From Acidovorax sp. Root219 (GTDB lineage Bacteria > Pseudomonadota > Gammaproteobacteria > Burkholderiales > Burkholderiaceae_C), in contig NZ_LMIJ01000046.1 of NCBI RefSeq assembly GCF_001428665.1, forward strand, positions 88,386 through 151,502: 63,117 nt of DNA, read 5' to 3'. This document shows, piece after piece, positions 29,534 to 37,912 of the stretch (within the stretch, counting starts at the first letter, position 1; every line of letters starts with the position of its first letter). Made by a program: the position numbers and the translations under genes. The notes beneath the pieces were generated by a model. That model worked only from the letters and a program-made list of their open reading frames with translations. It searched no databases and was not told where the DNA came from.

Positions 29534-29643
29534 CTGGTTTGCTCCTCATTTGATAGCATTCAGGCGGCCTGCGATTTCGCTTGCCATGGATGGATCCACG
29601 CCCGTGGGGCACGGCATCAAATCCATCCCTCCCCCTTGGTTTT

Positions 29644-29665
29644 ATTAAGAATAATTCGCGTTTGC
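29644..29665 (+). promoter_or_regulatory. Fur-box-like site upstream of the iron-binding gene
   Basis: The segment around AGAATAATTCGCGTTTGC shares the AGAATAATTC core and TTTGC end of betaproteobacterial Fur sites. It lies about 42 nt before the ATG at 29707, where iron-dependent repression would be expected. Assigned by eye against consensus. Confidence 0.5.
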
Positions 29666-29706
29666 TTTATCATCGCACCGTCGTTACACCTCGAAAGATG
29701 CATTCC

Positions 29707-30759
29707 ATGTCGAAGACCGTGAAAGCCCTGCTGACCGCCTGCGCACTGGCCGCAGCCGCTGGCGCCGTATCTGCCCAGGAGCAGGTGGTGAACCTGTACT
29801 CGGCGCGCCACTACTCCACGGACGAAGCGCTGTACACCGGCTTCACCAAGGCCACGGGCATCAAGATCAACCGCGTGGACGCGGACGACGCCGGCATCCT
29901 GGCGCGCCTGAAGGCCGAGGGCACCGCCTCCCCCGCCGACGTGATCCTGCTGGTGGATGCAGCCCGCCTGTACAAGGGCGAGGTCGATGGCCTGTTCCAG
30001 CCCATCCAGTCCAAGGTGCTGAGCGACGCCATCCCCGCCAATCTGCGCAGCTTGCCTGCGGCCGATGGCGGCATTGCCTGGTTCGGCCTGTCCACCCGCG
30101 CCCGCGTGATCGTCTACAACAAGGTCAAGGTGCAAAAGGAAGACGTTGACACCTACGAGGAACTGGGCGACCCCAAGAACAAGGGCAAGCTGTGCATCCG
30201 CTCGGGCTCGCACCCCTACAACCTGAGCCTGTTCGGCGCCGTGACCGAGCACATGGGCGAGCAAAAGGCCGAGGCCTGGCTCAAGGGCATGGTGGGCAAC
30301 CTGGCCCGCGCCCCCAAGGGTGGCGACACCGACCAGATCAAGGCCGTGGCATCGGGTGAATGCGATATCGCCGTCACCAACAGCTACTACCTGGCGCGCA
30401 TGATGCGCTCGGGCAAGCCCGAAGACGTGGCCGTGGTCAACAAGGTGGGCGTGGTGTTCCCCAACCAGCAATCGTGGGGCACGCACCTGAACATCGCCGG
30501 CGGCGCCGTGGCCAAGAACGCCAAGAACCGCGACAACGCCATCAAGTTCCTCGAGTACCTGGCCAGCGCCGAAGCGCAGAACTACTTTGCCAACGGCAAC
30601 AACGAGTGGCCTGCCGCCAAGGGCCTGCACATCGACAACCCGGCGCTCAAGGCCATGACCGGCAATGCGCCATTCAAGAGCGAGACCATCCCGATCAGCG
30701 CCGTAGGCGCCAATGTGACCAAGGTGCAGCAGATGCTGGACCGCGTGGGCTTCCAGTAA
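29707..30759 (+). CDS. Fe(3+) ABC transporter periplasmic binding protein
   Basis: 350 aa with signal peptide (cleavage near VSAQ-EQ). It matches the FbpA/FutA ferric-binding family: VVNLYSARHYSTDEALYTGF at the start of the mature protein, YKGEVDGLFQPIQS, the tyrosine-rich segment NSYYLARMM (residues that bind iron in FutA-type proteins), and WGTHLNIAGGAVAKNAKN. ATG 29707 is used; ATG 29698 three codons earlier is equally in frame. No permease or ATPase gene is next to it, so the partner components lie elsewhere. A Fur-like box precedes it and a terminator follows. Confidence 0.9.
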   Translation: MSKTVKALLTACALAAAAGAVSAQEQVVNLYSARHYSTDEALYTGFTKATGIKINRVDADDAGILARLKAEGTASPADVILLVDAARLYKGEVDGLFQPIQSKVLSDAIPANLRSLPAADGGIAWFGLSTRARVIVYNKVKVQKEDVDTYEELGDPKNKGKLCIRSGSHPYNLSLFGAVTEHMGEQKAEAWLKGMVGNLARAPKGGDTDQIKAVASGECDIAVTNSYYLARMMRSGKPEDVAVVNKVGVVFPNQQSWGTHLNIAGGAVAKNAKNRDNAIKFLEYLASAEAQNYFANGNNEWPAAKGLHIDNPALKAMTGNAPFKSETIPISAVGANVTKVQQMLDRVGFQ

Positions 30760-30801
30760 GCCCGCCACCCTGCCCCGGCCCCGGCCGGCGGCACCCCGAT
30801 C

Positions 30802-30827
30802 AAGCCCGGCAGCGCCCGGGCTTTTTT
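30802..30827 (+). terminator. Intrinsic terminator after the iron-binding gene
   Basis: AAGCCCGG (30802-30809), 6-nt loop, CCGGGCTT (30816-30823) and further T. Confidence 0.88.
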
Positions 30828-30852
30828 GCGCCCGTGTGGAGCTGGGCCATAA

Positions 30853-30873
30853 TTGACGTTTACGTTAACGTCA
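30853..30873 (+). promoter_or_regulatory. LiuR-like palindromic operator
   Basis: TGACGTTTACGTTAACGTCA is a near-perfect 20-bp palindrome 23 nt before the ATG of the SDR gene. It resembles operators of MerR-family LiuR regulators, which control branched-chain amino-acid and fatty-acid catabolism in proteobacteria. The regulator gene is not in this window. Confidence 0.6.
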
Positions 30874-30895
30874 CTTACTTTTCAGGAGACAGCAC

Positions 30896-31654
<759 letters not shown>

Positions 31655-31670
31655 GCTCTTTGAAGGAACC

Positions 31671-31702
31671 GACAACGCCCTGGCCTGCGCCAGGGCGTTG
31701 TC
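31671..31702. terminator. Bidirectional hairpin between convergent genes
   Basis: A perfect 13-bp stem (GACAACGCCCTGG, 31671-31683, with 31690-31702) and a 6-nt loop sits between the SDR gene (+) and the GNAT gene (-). The U-run is weak (GTTT), so termination may be partial. Confidence 0.6.
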
Positions 31703-31730
31703 GTTTACGGAGCCTGCCCAGGCGCCAGCG

Positions 31731-32324
31731 TCACGCACCGGCCGCAGCCACGCTTGCGGGCAGTGCGCCGTCACCCACACCCAGGGGCCGCTGCATCAGC
31801 ACCGTATCGAGCCACTGCCCGTGCTTGAAGCCCACCGACCGCAGGGCCCCGATGCGCGTGAAGCCCATGCGCGCATGCAGCGCGATGGAGCCCGCATTGC
31901 CATCGCCCTGCCCTATGGTTGCCATCATTTGGCGCCAGGGCCCTGCCTCGCAGCGCGCGATGATCGCGGCCAGCAGCGCCGCACCAAGGCCCTGCCCCGC
32001 CATGCCCTGCGCCACATAGACCGAGTCCTCCACCGTATGGCGGTAGGCCGAGCGCGGGCGGTACAGCGTGGCATAGGCATAGCCGGCCACCGCGCCATCG
32101 ACATCGGCCACCAGGTAGGGCAGGCCCGCGGCGCGCACAGCGGCAAGGCGTGTGCGCAGCTCGTCCACGCCGGGTGGCACCTCCTCGAACGAGGCCAGGC
32201 CATGGAGCACGTGGTGGGCATAGATGGCCTGGATGGCGGACAGATCGGCATCGGCCGCATCGCGCACGTGCGGCGCCGCGACAGAGGAGGAAAGTGGCGA
32301 AGTAAGCGCTGAAGAAGAATGCAT
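31731..32324 (-). CDS. GNAT N-acetyltransferase, phosphinothricin acetyltransferase-like
   Basis: 197 aa from ATG 32324. The GNAT core (about residues 20-180) begins VRDAADADLSAIQAIYAHHV and has the acetyl-CoA loop in MAGQGLGAALLAAI (Q/RxxGxG/A) followed by GSIALHARMGFTRIGAL. Members acetylate methionine derivatives, phosphinothricin-like compounds or related amines. It resembles the second GNAT at 36585-37127 in overall order of motifs but differs clearly in sequence. Confidence 0.82.
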   Translation of the reverse strand: MHSSSALTSPLSSSVAAPHVRDAADADLSAIQAIYAHHVLHGLASFEEVPPGVDELRTRLAAVRAAGLPYLVADVDGAVAGYAYATLYRPRSAYRHTVEDSVYVAQGMAGQGLGAALLAAIIARCEAGPWRQMMATIGQGDGNAGSIALHARMGFTRIGALRSVGFKHGQWLDTVLMQRPLGVGDGALPASVAAAGA

Positions 32325-32398
32325 GGCACCAGTGTGGCGCGCCACAGCCCATAAAAGAAGCTTTCACAGCTTATGCAAAGTATGAGAAATTCTTTGGT

Positions 32399-33322
32399 AT
32401 GGAACGCATCAACCTCGACCAGCTGCACGGCTTTGCCACTGCCATCGAACTGGGCAGCTTTTCGGCCGCCGCCCAGCGGCTGGACCTGACCCAACCCGCC
32501 GTGAGCCTGCAAGTGCGCCAGCTAGAAAAACGCCTGGGCACCCCGCTGGTGGAGCGCGTGGGCCGCGTGCTGCGCCCCACGGCCGCCGGCGCAGAGCTGC
32601 TGGTGCACGTGGCCCGCATCGATGCCGCCGTGGCCGATGCGCTGCACGCCGTGGCCCACCACGCCAGCGGCACGGCTGGCCGCGTGCGCCTGGGCACCGG
32701 CGCCACGGCCTGCATCTTCTTGCTGCCGCCGGTGCTGGGCGCATTGCGCCAGCGCTTTGCAGGCCTGGAGATCACCGTACGCACCGGCAACACCGCCGAC
32801 ATCGTGCAGGCCGTGGAAGACAACACGCTGGACGTGGGCCTGGTCACCCTGCCCGCCAGCGGCCGCATGCTCGACGTCACGCCCGTGCTGCAGGACCCAT
32901 TCGTCGCCATCGCGCCCAAAGGCACCGCCCTGCCCAAGAAGGTAACCGCCGCCGACCTGGCCCGCCACCCCGTGCTGCTGTTCGAGCCCGGCGGCCAGAC
33001 CCGCCGCATCGCCGACGCCTGGTTCGCCCGCGCCGGCGTGGCCCTGCAGCCCGCCATGTCGCTGGGCAGCGTGGAGGCGATCAAGGAGCTGGTCGCCGCC
33101 GGCCTGGGCTGCGCCGTGCTGCCCGGCATGGCCGTGCAGGGCACGCATGGCAGTGCCGTGGAAGTGCGGCCGCTGTCACCACCCCTGGCCCGCACCCTGG
33201 CCGTGGTGGTGCGCAAGGACAAGCGGCTGCACCGGGGGTTGCGGGAGACGGTGGCGGCGCTGAAGGCGCTGGGCCATACGGGCAGCCAGCAACGCGAGGC
33301 GCTCAAGGCTGCCAGGCGTTGA
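32399..33322 (+). CDS. LysR-type transcriptional regulator
   Basis: 307 aa. N-terminal winged helix residues 1-65 (LHGFATAIELGSFSAAAQRL, LTQPAVSLQVRQLEKRLG), then a LysR substrate-binding domain from about residue 95. It is divergent from the GNAT gene, with 74 nt between starts, so it may control that gene. The inducer is unknown. Upstream bases around 32345-32395 are markedly AT-richer than the genes. Confidence 0.88.
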   Translation: MERINLDQLHGFATAIELGSFSAAAQRLDLTQPAVSLQVRQLEKRLGTPLVERVGRVLRPTAAGAELLVHVARIDAAVADALHAVAHHASGTAGRVRLGTGATACIFLLPPVLGALRQRFAGLEITVRTGNTADIVQAVEDNTLDVGLVTLPASGRMLDVTPVLQDPFVAIAPKGTALPKKVTAADLARHPVLLFEPGGQTRRIADAWFARAGVALQPAMSLGSVEAIKELVAAGLGCAVLPGMAVQGTHGSAVEVRPLSPPLARTLAVVVRKDKRLHRGLRETVAALKALGHTGSQQREALKAARR

Positions 33323-33413
33323 CAGCAAATCGCTCATCCCAGACCAGGGCACGCGGCAGGGCCGTGGCACACATCCCGTCGGCCCGCGCTTGCGCAAGGC
33401 AGCCCCGCAGACT

Positions 33414-33875
33414 CTACGACAGGATCTTTTTCTTGGCGGCCTGGAATTCTTCTTCCGTCAAGATGCCCTGGGCCCGCAGGGATGCGAGCTTGACCAGTTC
33501 GTCCCCTATGCTCACAGGGCCTGCGGAGGCCTGCCCGACGGGAGCGACAGCCTGTTCAATGAATTCCTTGATTTCCGTCACCCGCGCATTGTTGTTGTCG
33601 CTGTTGGAAAAAATGAACGAGTTTTCATCCTTGGCCGCCGAAAACACACCGCCCATGTTTTCTGTGCCACCAAGGATCGTGAACTGCAGAAAGCCATTGG
33701 CAATCCATCCGGCCTCTCGATGCTGCACAGCTTTGATGGAGGAAAAAGGGATTGTCTTGGTACCTTGAAGACCTTTGTTCAAAAAGCCAAGGACTCCCTT
33801 GGGCGTGATCGTCAGCCTGTCCTCAAAGACCTCCAGCGTGTCTTGCACGCCTTTCATGGAATACCGCAGTCCCAT
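33414..33875 (-). CDS. PH-like (DUF4429) and SHOCT domain protein
   Basis: 153 aa from ATG 33875, which has GGAGG 5 nt upstream. The first about 100 residues (VFEDRLTITPKGVLGFLN, KTIPFSSIKAVQHREAG, LQFTILGG) look like the PH-type DUF4429 fold. The last about 30 residues (LVKLASLRAQGILTEEEFQA) are a SHOCT oligomerisation motif. No catalytic residues are seen. Function is unknown; similar proteins occur in accessory regions. Base composition is visibly lower in GC than flanking genes. Confidence 0.75.
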   Translation of the reverse strand: MGLRYSMKGVQDTLEVFEDRLTITPKGVLGFLNKGLQGTKTIPFSSIKAVQHREAGWIANGFLQFTILGGTENMGGVFSAAKDENSFIFSNSDNNNARVTEIKEFIEQAVAPVGQASAGPVSIGDELVKLASLRAQGILTEEEFQAAKKKILS

Positions 33876-33945
33876 CAACCCCTCCAATCATTTCTCTGGC
33901 ACAAAAGATAAACAGGCTTGGCCTGGCAGGCCTGCGCGGCCCGTT

Positions 33946-33963
33946 CCGTCCCGTCCCGTCCCG
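33946..33963 (+). repeat. Short tandem repeat (CCGTC units)
   Basis: Three to four direct copies of a 5-bp CCGTC/CCCGT unit in the non-coding gap between two leftward unknown genes. Probably replication slippage; no function inferred. Confidence 0.5.
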
Positions 33964-34046
33964 CACAGCATGGCTGTCCGTTCACCAGCCCGCCAACGAA
34001 CAGACTTTACCGAAGACGGGCGCATGCCGCGCTGGCACCCAACCTG

Positions 34047-34691
34047 CTAAGGAAAGCCGCGCAAGCTCCTGTCCTTTCTGGCTTGCTCCAGCCGGCGCTG
34101 GCGCCCCTCCTTGTCAACCGCATCCATCTCCTCGTCCAGCAGCACCTGCCAGTCGTAGCCGACCCGGGTTTCCTTCGCCATCGTCAAGCCGATCTGCACT
34201 GTGTACTGGTTGTTGGGGTTCTGCCGGTCCGGTGAGTAGATCTGGATGGTGAGCTGGTACTGGCCGCAGCGCATGTCCAGCACCACCCCGCCAAAGCCAT
34301 CCCGCTCACGAACGCACTGCGCGCGGTAGAGCGTGGGCAACAGGTCTCTGTACTTTTCGGCCAGGGTGAAGGCAGCCGTTCTCTCCGGCAGGCTCTTGCT
34401 CGCGTAGATGTTGCCGATGGTGTAGGTCTTGGGGGTGGTGAGCAGCTCGAGCTTCTCGAACTCGGGCGGAATCTCCGGCTTGTCGACAATGATGATGGCC
34501 CGCCCCTGGCTCCAGTAGCCCATGGTGGCCGGGGTCGTCACGAGACGGGCGCCCAGGCGGTGGCCGAACAGGTCACCGTCGGTCACACCAGCCGATGCGG
34601 CCATGCCAAAAAGGCCGCAACAGGCCACGGCAATGCACGACCTCAGTGCTCCCGCCTGCCAACCCGATCGAGGCCTTTTGCGGATCATCAT
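34047..34691 (-). CDS. Exported protein of unknown function
   Basis: 214 aa from ATG 34691, chosen because AGGAG lies 7 nt upstream (ATG 34688 is next to it). The N-terminus is basic then hydrophobic (ALRSCIAVACCGLFGMAASA), a signal peptide. The mature part has no recognised motif; it contains regularly spaced Cys (ACQ/CVRER, MRCGQYQLT), Tyr-rich stretches and a charged C-terminus (LLDEEMDAVDKEGRQRR). I do not recognise the family. It is divergent from the 118-aa gene at 34866. Confidence 0.6.
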   Translation of the reverse strand: MMIRKRPRSGWQAGALRSCIAVACCGLFGMAASAGVTDGDLFGHRLGARLVTTPATMGYWSQGRAIIIVDKPEIPPEFEKLELLTTPKTYTIGNIYASKSLPERTAAFTLAEKYRDLLPTLYRAQCVRERDGFGGVVLDMRCGQYQLTIQIYSPDRQNPNNQYTVQIGLTMAKETRVGYDWQVLLDEEMDAVDKEGRQRRLEQARKDRSLRGFP

Positions 34692-34865
34692 TAATGTTCT
34701 CCTGCGCATAGCCTGCCCACCTGACCTGTGCAAATCGTACTGGTTTACGCACCGTGACAGTACAGGCCCCGCCCCAGGCCATCGCTCTCGGGCAGTTGTC
34801 CTACAGGCTGGAGATTGGCGGGCCGCAGCGCAAAGCAAGCCTTTCGTGACCAAGGAGGGGGACGG

Positions 34866-35222
34866 ATGGGCATGGTGCACCTGGCCAAGAAGGACAAGCT
34901 ACCGAGCTGGGCCGAGCATTCCAGTTTCAACTTCACGGTGACGAAGGGCTTGGTGCTGGAAGACATCACGGTGGAAACCCGCGACGTCTCCCGGTTGAAC
35001 GAGATCGTCCAGTCCATTGGCGCCCGGTTCGGCGCTCCTCAAAAGACCTCCATGAAACCGGGACAAGGCGTAGCCACTTGGTCCGCGCCAGAGGTTCGGA
35101 TCAGGATGCAGTGCGATACCAAGTGCTGGGTTAGCTTTCTCACCCCGGATGCCCAAGCCAAGAGCGACAAGGAGATCGAGGCCAGCAAGGCAGCGAATGC
35201 AGCACGGCCTGTGTCGCCTTAG
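34866..35222 (+). CDS. Hypothetical protein
   Basis: 118 aa from ATG 34866, preceded by AAGGAGG at a 6-nt spacing. It is soluble and mixed alpha/beta, with no signal peptide (the segment SWAEHSSFNFTVTKGLVLED and IGARFGAPQKTSMKPGQG are typical of a small globular domain). Two Cys occur in MQCDTKCWVSF. No family recognised. It stands alone between an unknown exported protein and the tRNA genes. Confidence 0.5.
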   Translation: MGMVHLAKKDKLPSWAEHSSFNFTVTKGLVLEDITVETRDVSRLNEIVQSIGARFGAPQKTSMKPGQGVATWSAPEVRIRMQCDTKCWVSFLTPDAQAKSDKEIEASKAANAARPVSP

Positions 35223-35403
35223 CGGGCGACCAGAAACACCAGCAACGACAGCAGCTCGGGCGCCCAGAGCGGCAACATGCCGGCATGCGCAAGGACGGAT
35301 CAGAGCCAATCCCATCCGTCAAATTCAGCACCGACATCGATGCCTGCAGCCGTCCACCGAAGATGGCAGCATCGAGGTGCGCGATGATGTGCGACCCCAA
35401 AGC

Positions 35404-35434
35404 AAAAAGGCCACCCCGCAAAGGGTAGCCTTTT
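35404..35434 (-). terminator. Terminator of the tRNA-Asn transcript
   Basis: On the minus strand AAAAGGC...GCCTTTTT form an imperfect stem closed by CCC/GGG, followed by a T run, 13 nt after the second tRNA in transcription order. Confidence 0.7.
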
Positions 35435-35446
35435 ACTGCCAATGAA

Positions 35447-35522
35447 TGGCTCCTCAACCTGGGCTCGAACCAGGGACCTACGGATTAACAGTCCGGCGCT
35501 CTACCAACTGAGCTATTGAGGA
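35447..35522 (-). tRNA. tRNA-Asn (GTT), distal copy
   Basis: 76 nt including encoded CCA. The anticodon loop reads CTGTTAATC, giving anticodon GTT. The D loop (AGCTCAGTTGGTAGAGC) and T loop (GGTTCGAGCCC) are canonical. The acceptor stem pairs TCCTCAA with TTGAGGA. It differs from the copy at 35611 at two paired acceptor positions. Confidence 0.96.
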
Positions 35523-35571
35523 ATGATTGGTACTAATTCAAGCCAGCCTGCTCATCGGCTGACTAAGTGAA

Positions 35572-35597
35572 AGGCCCCGCGTACACATGCAGGGCCT
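35572..35597 (-). repeat. Hairpin between the two tRNA genes
   Basis: AGGCCC plus TGC pairs with GCGGGGCCT (one G-U) around an 8-nt loop on the minus strand; a short T-run follows. It may help processing or partial termination between the tandem tRNAs. Confidence 0.4.
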
Positions 35598-35610
35598 GGC
35601 ACTGAATTTT

Positions 35611-35686
35611 TGGCTCCTCGACCTGGGCTCGAACCAGGGACCTACGGATTAACAGTCCGGCGCTCTACCAACTGAGCTATCGAGGA
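35611..35686 (-). tRNA. tRNA-Asn (GTT), proximal copy
   Basis: 76 nt with CCA encoded, anticodon GTT. The acceptor stem is TCCTCGA/TCGAGGA, a compensatory change (A-T to G-C) relative to the distal copy. The two copies are separated by 88 nt and share one promoter upstream of this copy. Confidence 0.96.
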
Positions 35687-35700
35687 ACATCAAGACTTAG

Positions 35701-35730
35701 ATTATATACACAAAACTTGGGCGTTTTCCA
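35701..35730 (-). promoter_or_regulatory. Promoter of the tRNA-Asn pair
   Basis: On the minus strand TGGAAA (-35), 18 bp and a perfect TATAAT (-10, complement of 35701-35706), about 15 nt before the mature 5' end of the first tRNA. Confidence 0.7.
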
Positions 35731-35891
35731 CTCGGCGCGATGATCTTGGCCATCGGGCTGTGTTCCGCGCGGAACATGCACGGGTGGCAAGGGGCTCGCG
35801 GGCCCTGTCGCTGCGGGGTTGGCGGCCTTGCGGCATGATGTGGCCGACCCTGATGACAGCACGCATTCATCCACTCATTGCTTCCAGCCCC

Positions 35892-36431
35892 ATGACCATA
35901 CACACCATCCTGAAGATGGGCGACCCGCGCCTGCTGCGCGTGGCCCAGCCCGTGACCGCGTTCGACACGGACGAGCTGCACCTGCTGGTGCGCGACATGC
36001 TGGAGACGATGCAGTCCGTGAACGGCGCGGGGCTGGCGGCGCCGCAGATCGGGGTGGACCTGCAACTGGTGATCTTTGGCTCCAACGAGCGCAACCCGCG
36101 CTACCCGAGCCGGCCCATCGTGCCACCCACGGTGCTGATCAACCCGGTGATCACGCCGCTGGGTGATGAGGAAGAAGAGGACTGGGAGGGCTGCCTCTCG
36201 GTGCCAGGCCTGCGGGGCAAGGTGCCGCGCTGGGCGCGCATTCGCTACACGGGGTTCGACCTGTATGGTGACCCGATTGACCGCACGGTGGACGGCTTCC
36301 ATGCCCGCGTGGTGCAGCACGAGTGCGACCACCTGATCGGCAAGCTGTACCCGATGCGGGTGCGGGACTTTACCCAATTCGGGTATACGGAGATTCTCTT
36401 CCCCGAAATCAGCGCCCAAGAAGACGATTGA
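35892..36431 (+). CDS. def: Peptide deformylase
   Basis: 179 aa from MTIHTILKMGDPRLLRVAQP, the family start. The three motifs are intact: GAGLAAPQIG (residues 45-54), EGCLS with metal ligand Cys101, and QHECDH with His143, Glu144 and His147. It removes the formyl group from nascent proteins and binds Fe2+ or Zn2+. The gene stands alone here, without the fmt partner usual in many bacteria. Length is normal. Confidence 0.95.
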   Translation: MTIHTILKMGDPRLLRVAQPVTAFDTDELHLLVRDMLETMQSVNGAGLAAPQIGVDLQLVIFGSNERNPRYPSRPIVPPTVLINPVITPLGDEEEEDWEGCLSVPGLRGKVPRWARIRYTGFDLYGDPIDRTVDGFHARVVQHECDHLIGKLYPMRVRDFTQFGYTEILFPEISAQEDD

Positions 36432-36437
36432 GCGTCT

Positions 36438-36534
36438 GGAGAAAACTCTTCTGGCGTTGTTGCTGCGTCTTGTCGTACTAGTCGTACTGCCTGCGACGCA
36501 GCGCCTAGCGAGAACCGCTTCGCTGAGTTTTTCC
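36438..36534. repeat. Intergenic palindromic repeat, copy 1
   Basis: The ends GGAGAAAACTC and GAGTTTTTCC are inverted, and TGCGTC/GACGCA form an inner stem, so the whole segment can fold into a long imperfect hairpin. Bases 36442-36470 reappear with one mismatch at 38162-38190. It lies between convergent genes and looks like a dispersed REP/BIME-type element. Confidence 0.6.
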
Positions 36535-36584
36535 AGCCGCTCTCCTTCTTCAAAAAGAGGGAGAAGCCGGCTCAAAACACCGAC

Positions 36585-37127
36585 TTAGGCACCACCTCGC
36601 CCTGCTCCATCAGGATCCGTTCGCGCATCGAGCTTGAGTTGCAGAAAGGCCAGGTCCAGCCATTGGCCGAACTTGGTGCCCACTTCGGGCAGCAGGCCCA
36701 CCTGGGTGAAGCCCAGGCGCTCGTGCAATTGGATCGATGCGGTGTTGCCGGCCTCGATGCCGGCCACCATGACGTGCTTGCCGATGGCGCGGGCACGCTC
36801 GATGAGGGCCTGCATCAGCAACTTGCCCAGGCCTGCGCCGCGGGCGTTCTGGTGCACGTAGACCGAATGCTCGACGGTGTGGCGGTAGCCGTCGAAGGCG
36901 CGCCAGTCGCCGAACGAGGCGTATCCAGCCACGGCGCCCTGGTCGTCGATGGCGACGAGCACGGGGTAGCCCAGGCGCTGGCGGTCGGCCAGCCAGGCGG
37001 CGCGGTTGGCGGCGTCCACCAGGGTTTCGTTCCAGATTGCGGTGGTGTTGGCCACGGCGTCGTTGTAGATGGCGAGAATGCCTTCGATGTCGCCCGCATG
37101 GGCATCGCGTATTTGTAGGGTGGTCAT
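36585..37127 (-). CDS. GNAT N-acetyltransferase (Pat/MnaT-like)
   Basis: 180 aa from ATG 37127. The GNAT order is IRDAHAGDIEGILAIYNDAV, YRHTVEHSVYVHQNARGAGL (acetyl-CoA loop GAGLGKLL) and NTASIQLHERLGFTQVGLLP. The family acetylates methionine sulfoximine/sulfone, phosphinothricin or similar. It is divergent from the XRE-cupin gene with a shared 74-nt control region, so it is the likely target of that regulator. Confidence 0.87.
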   Translation of the reverse strand: MTTLQIRDAHAGDIEGILAIYNDAVANTTAIWNETLVDAANRAAWLADRQRLGYPVLVAIDDQGAVAGYASFGDWRAFDGYRHTVEHSVYVHQNARGAGLGKLLMQALIERARAIGKHVMVAGIEAGNTASIQLHERLGFTQVGLLPEVGTKFGQWLDLAFLQLKLDARTDPDGAGRGGA

Positions 37128-37182
37128 GGCTGTCAGGGATTGCAAGGTTCTCCATCCACTATGATGGACGAATAACGTATTT

Positions 37183-37202
37183 TGGTGGATTATTGTCCAC
37201 CA
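37183..37202. promoter_or_regulatory. Palindromic operator at the start of the XRE-cupin gene
   Basis: TGGTGGA-TTATTG-TCCACCA is a perfect 7-bp inverted repeat whose last base is the A of the first possible ATG. A second, imperfect half (TCCA...TGGA) lies at about 37154-37167. The position suggests autoregulation and control of the divergent GNAT gene. Confidence 0.55.
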
Positions 37203-37795
37203 TGATGAAACACATGTCCACCAAAGTAGATAGCGTAGTCGATAGCCTGAGCCAGCGCATTGGCGCGCGCGTGCGCATCGAGCGCGAGGGCCGGGGTTGG
37301 TCGCTGACCGACCTGGCGGCGCACTCGGGTGTGTCGCGGGCCATGGTGCACAAGCTGGAGCGGGGCGAATCGAGCCCCACGGCGACCTTGCTGGCGCGGT
37401 TGTCGGGCGCGTTCGGGCTGAGCATGTCGCAGCTGATCGCCCGCGCCGAGGCCAAGGAGGGCCGGCTGCTGCGCCGGGCCGACCAACCGGTGTGGACCGA
37501 CCCGCAGACCCGCTATGTGCGCACGCATGTGTCGCCCCCCTCCGACCTGCCGCTGGACCTGGTGCAAGTGGTGCTGCCTGCCGGTGCGCGGGTGCCCATG
37601 CCTGCAGCGGCCTATACGGCGAAGCGGCAGCTGATATGGGTGCTGGCCGGCTCGCTGGTGTTCATGGAGGGCGACACCCGGCATGCGATGGATGCGGGGG
37701 ATTGCCTGGAACTGGGGCCGCCTGCGGACTGCGTGTTCAGCAACGAGACGGCGGCGGATTGCACCTACGCCGTGGTGCTTTTGCGCAGCAATTGA
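37202..37795 (+). CDS. XRE-family regulator with C-terminal cupin domain
   Basis: 197 aa from ATG 37202 (other in-frame ATGs at 37205 and 37214; none has a good SD). The HTH_3 domain is at about residues 20-75 (RIEREGRGWSLTDLAAHSGV, RAMVHKLERGESSPTATLL). A cupin barrel follows at about 105-190 (LIWVLAGSLVFMEGDTRHAM, DAGDCLELGPPADCVFSNE). Such regulators sense a small ligand in the cupin pocket and often control neighbouring acetyltransferase or amino-acid genes. Confidence 0.88.
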   Translation: MMKHMSTKVDSVVDSLSQRIGARVRIEREGRGWSLTDLAAHSGVSRAMVHKLERGESSPTATLLARLSGAFGLSMSQLIARAEAKEGRLLRRADQPVWTDPQTRYVRTHVSPPSDLPLDLVQVVLPAGARVPMPAAAYTAKRQLIWVLAGSLVFMEGDTRHAMDAGDCLELGPPADCVFSNETAADCTYAVVLLRSN

Positions 37796-37803
37796 ACTAC
37801 CTA

Positions 37804-37821
37804 CTGCCAAAGCGTTGGCAG
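37804..37821 (+). repeat. Short hairpin after the XRE-cupin gene
   Basis: CTGCCAA-AGCG-TTGGCAG, 8 nt after the stop codon. No U-run follows, so it is at most a weak 3' end. Confidence 0.35.
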
Positions 37822-37912
37822 GACGGCGAGCACCGGCGCAGCCGACAGGGTCCTACAAGCCGCCATGGGTAGCGCGCCTAGCATGAAGGCTTAAATCCCC
37901 CAGGAGCACGCC

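Noticed and set aside
35447..35686. tRNA-Asn pair as active att site of an integrated element
   Set aside because: No integrase, excisionase or duplicated tRNA fragment is visible nearby.
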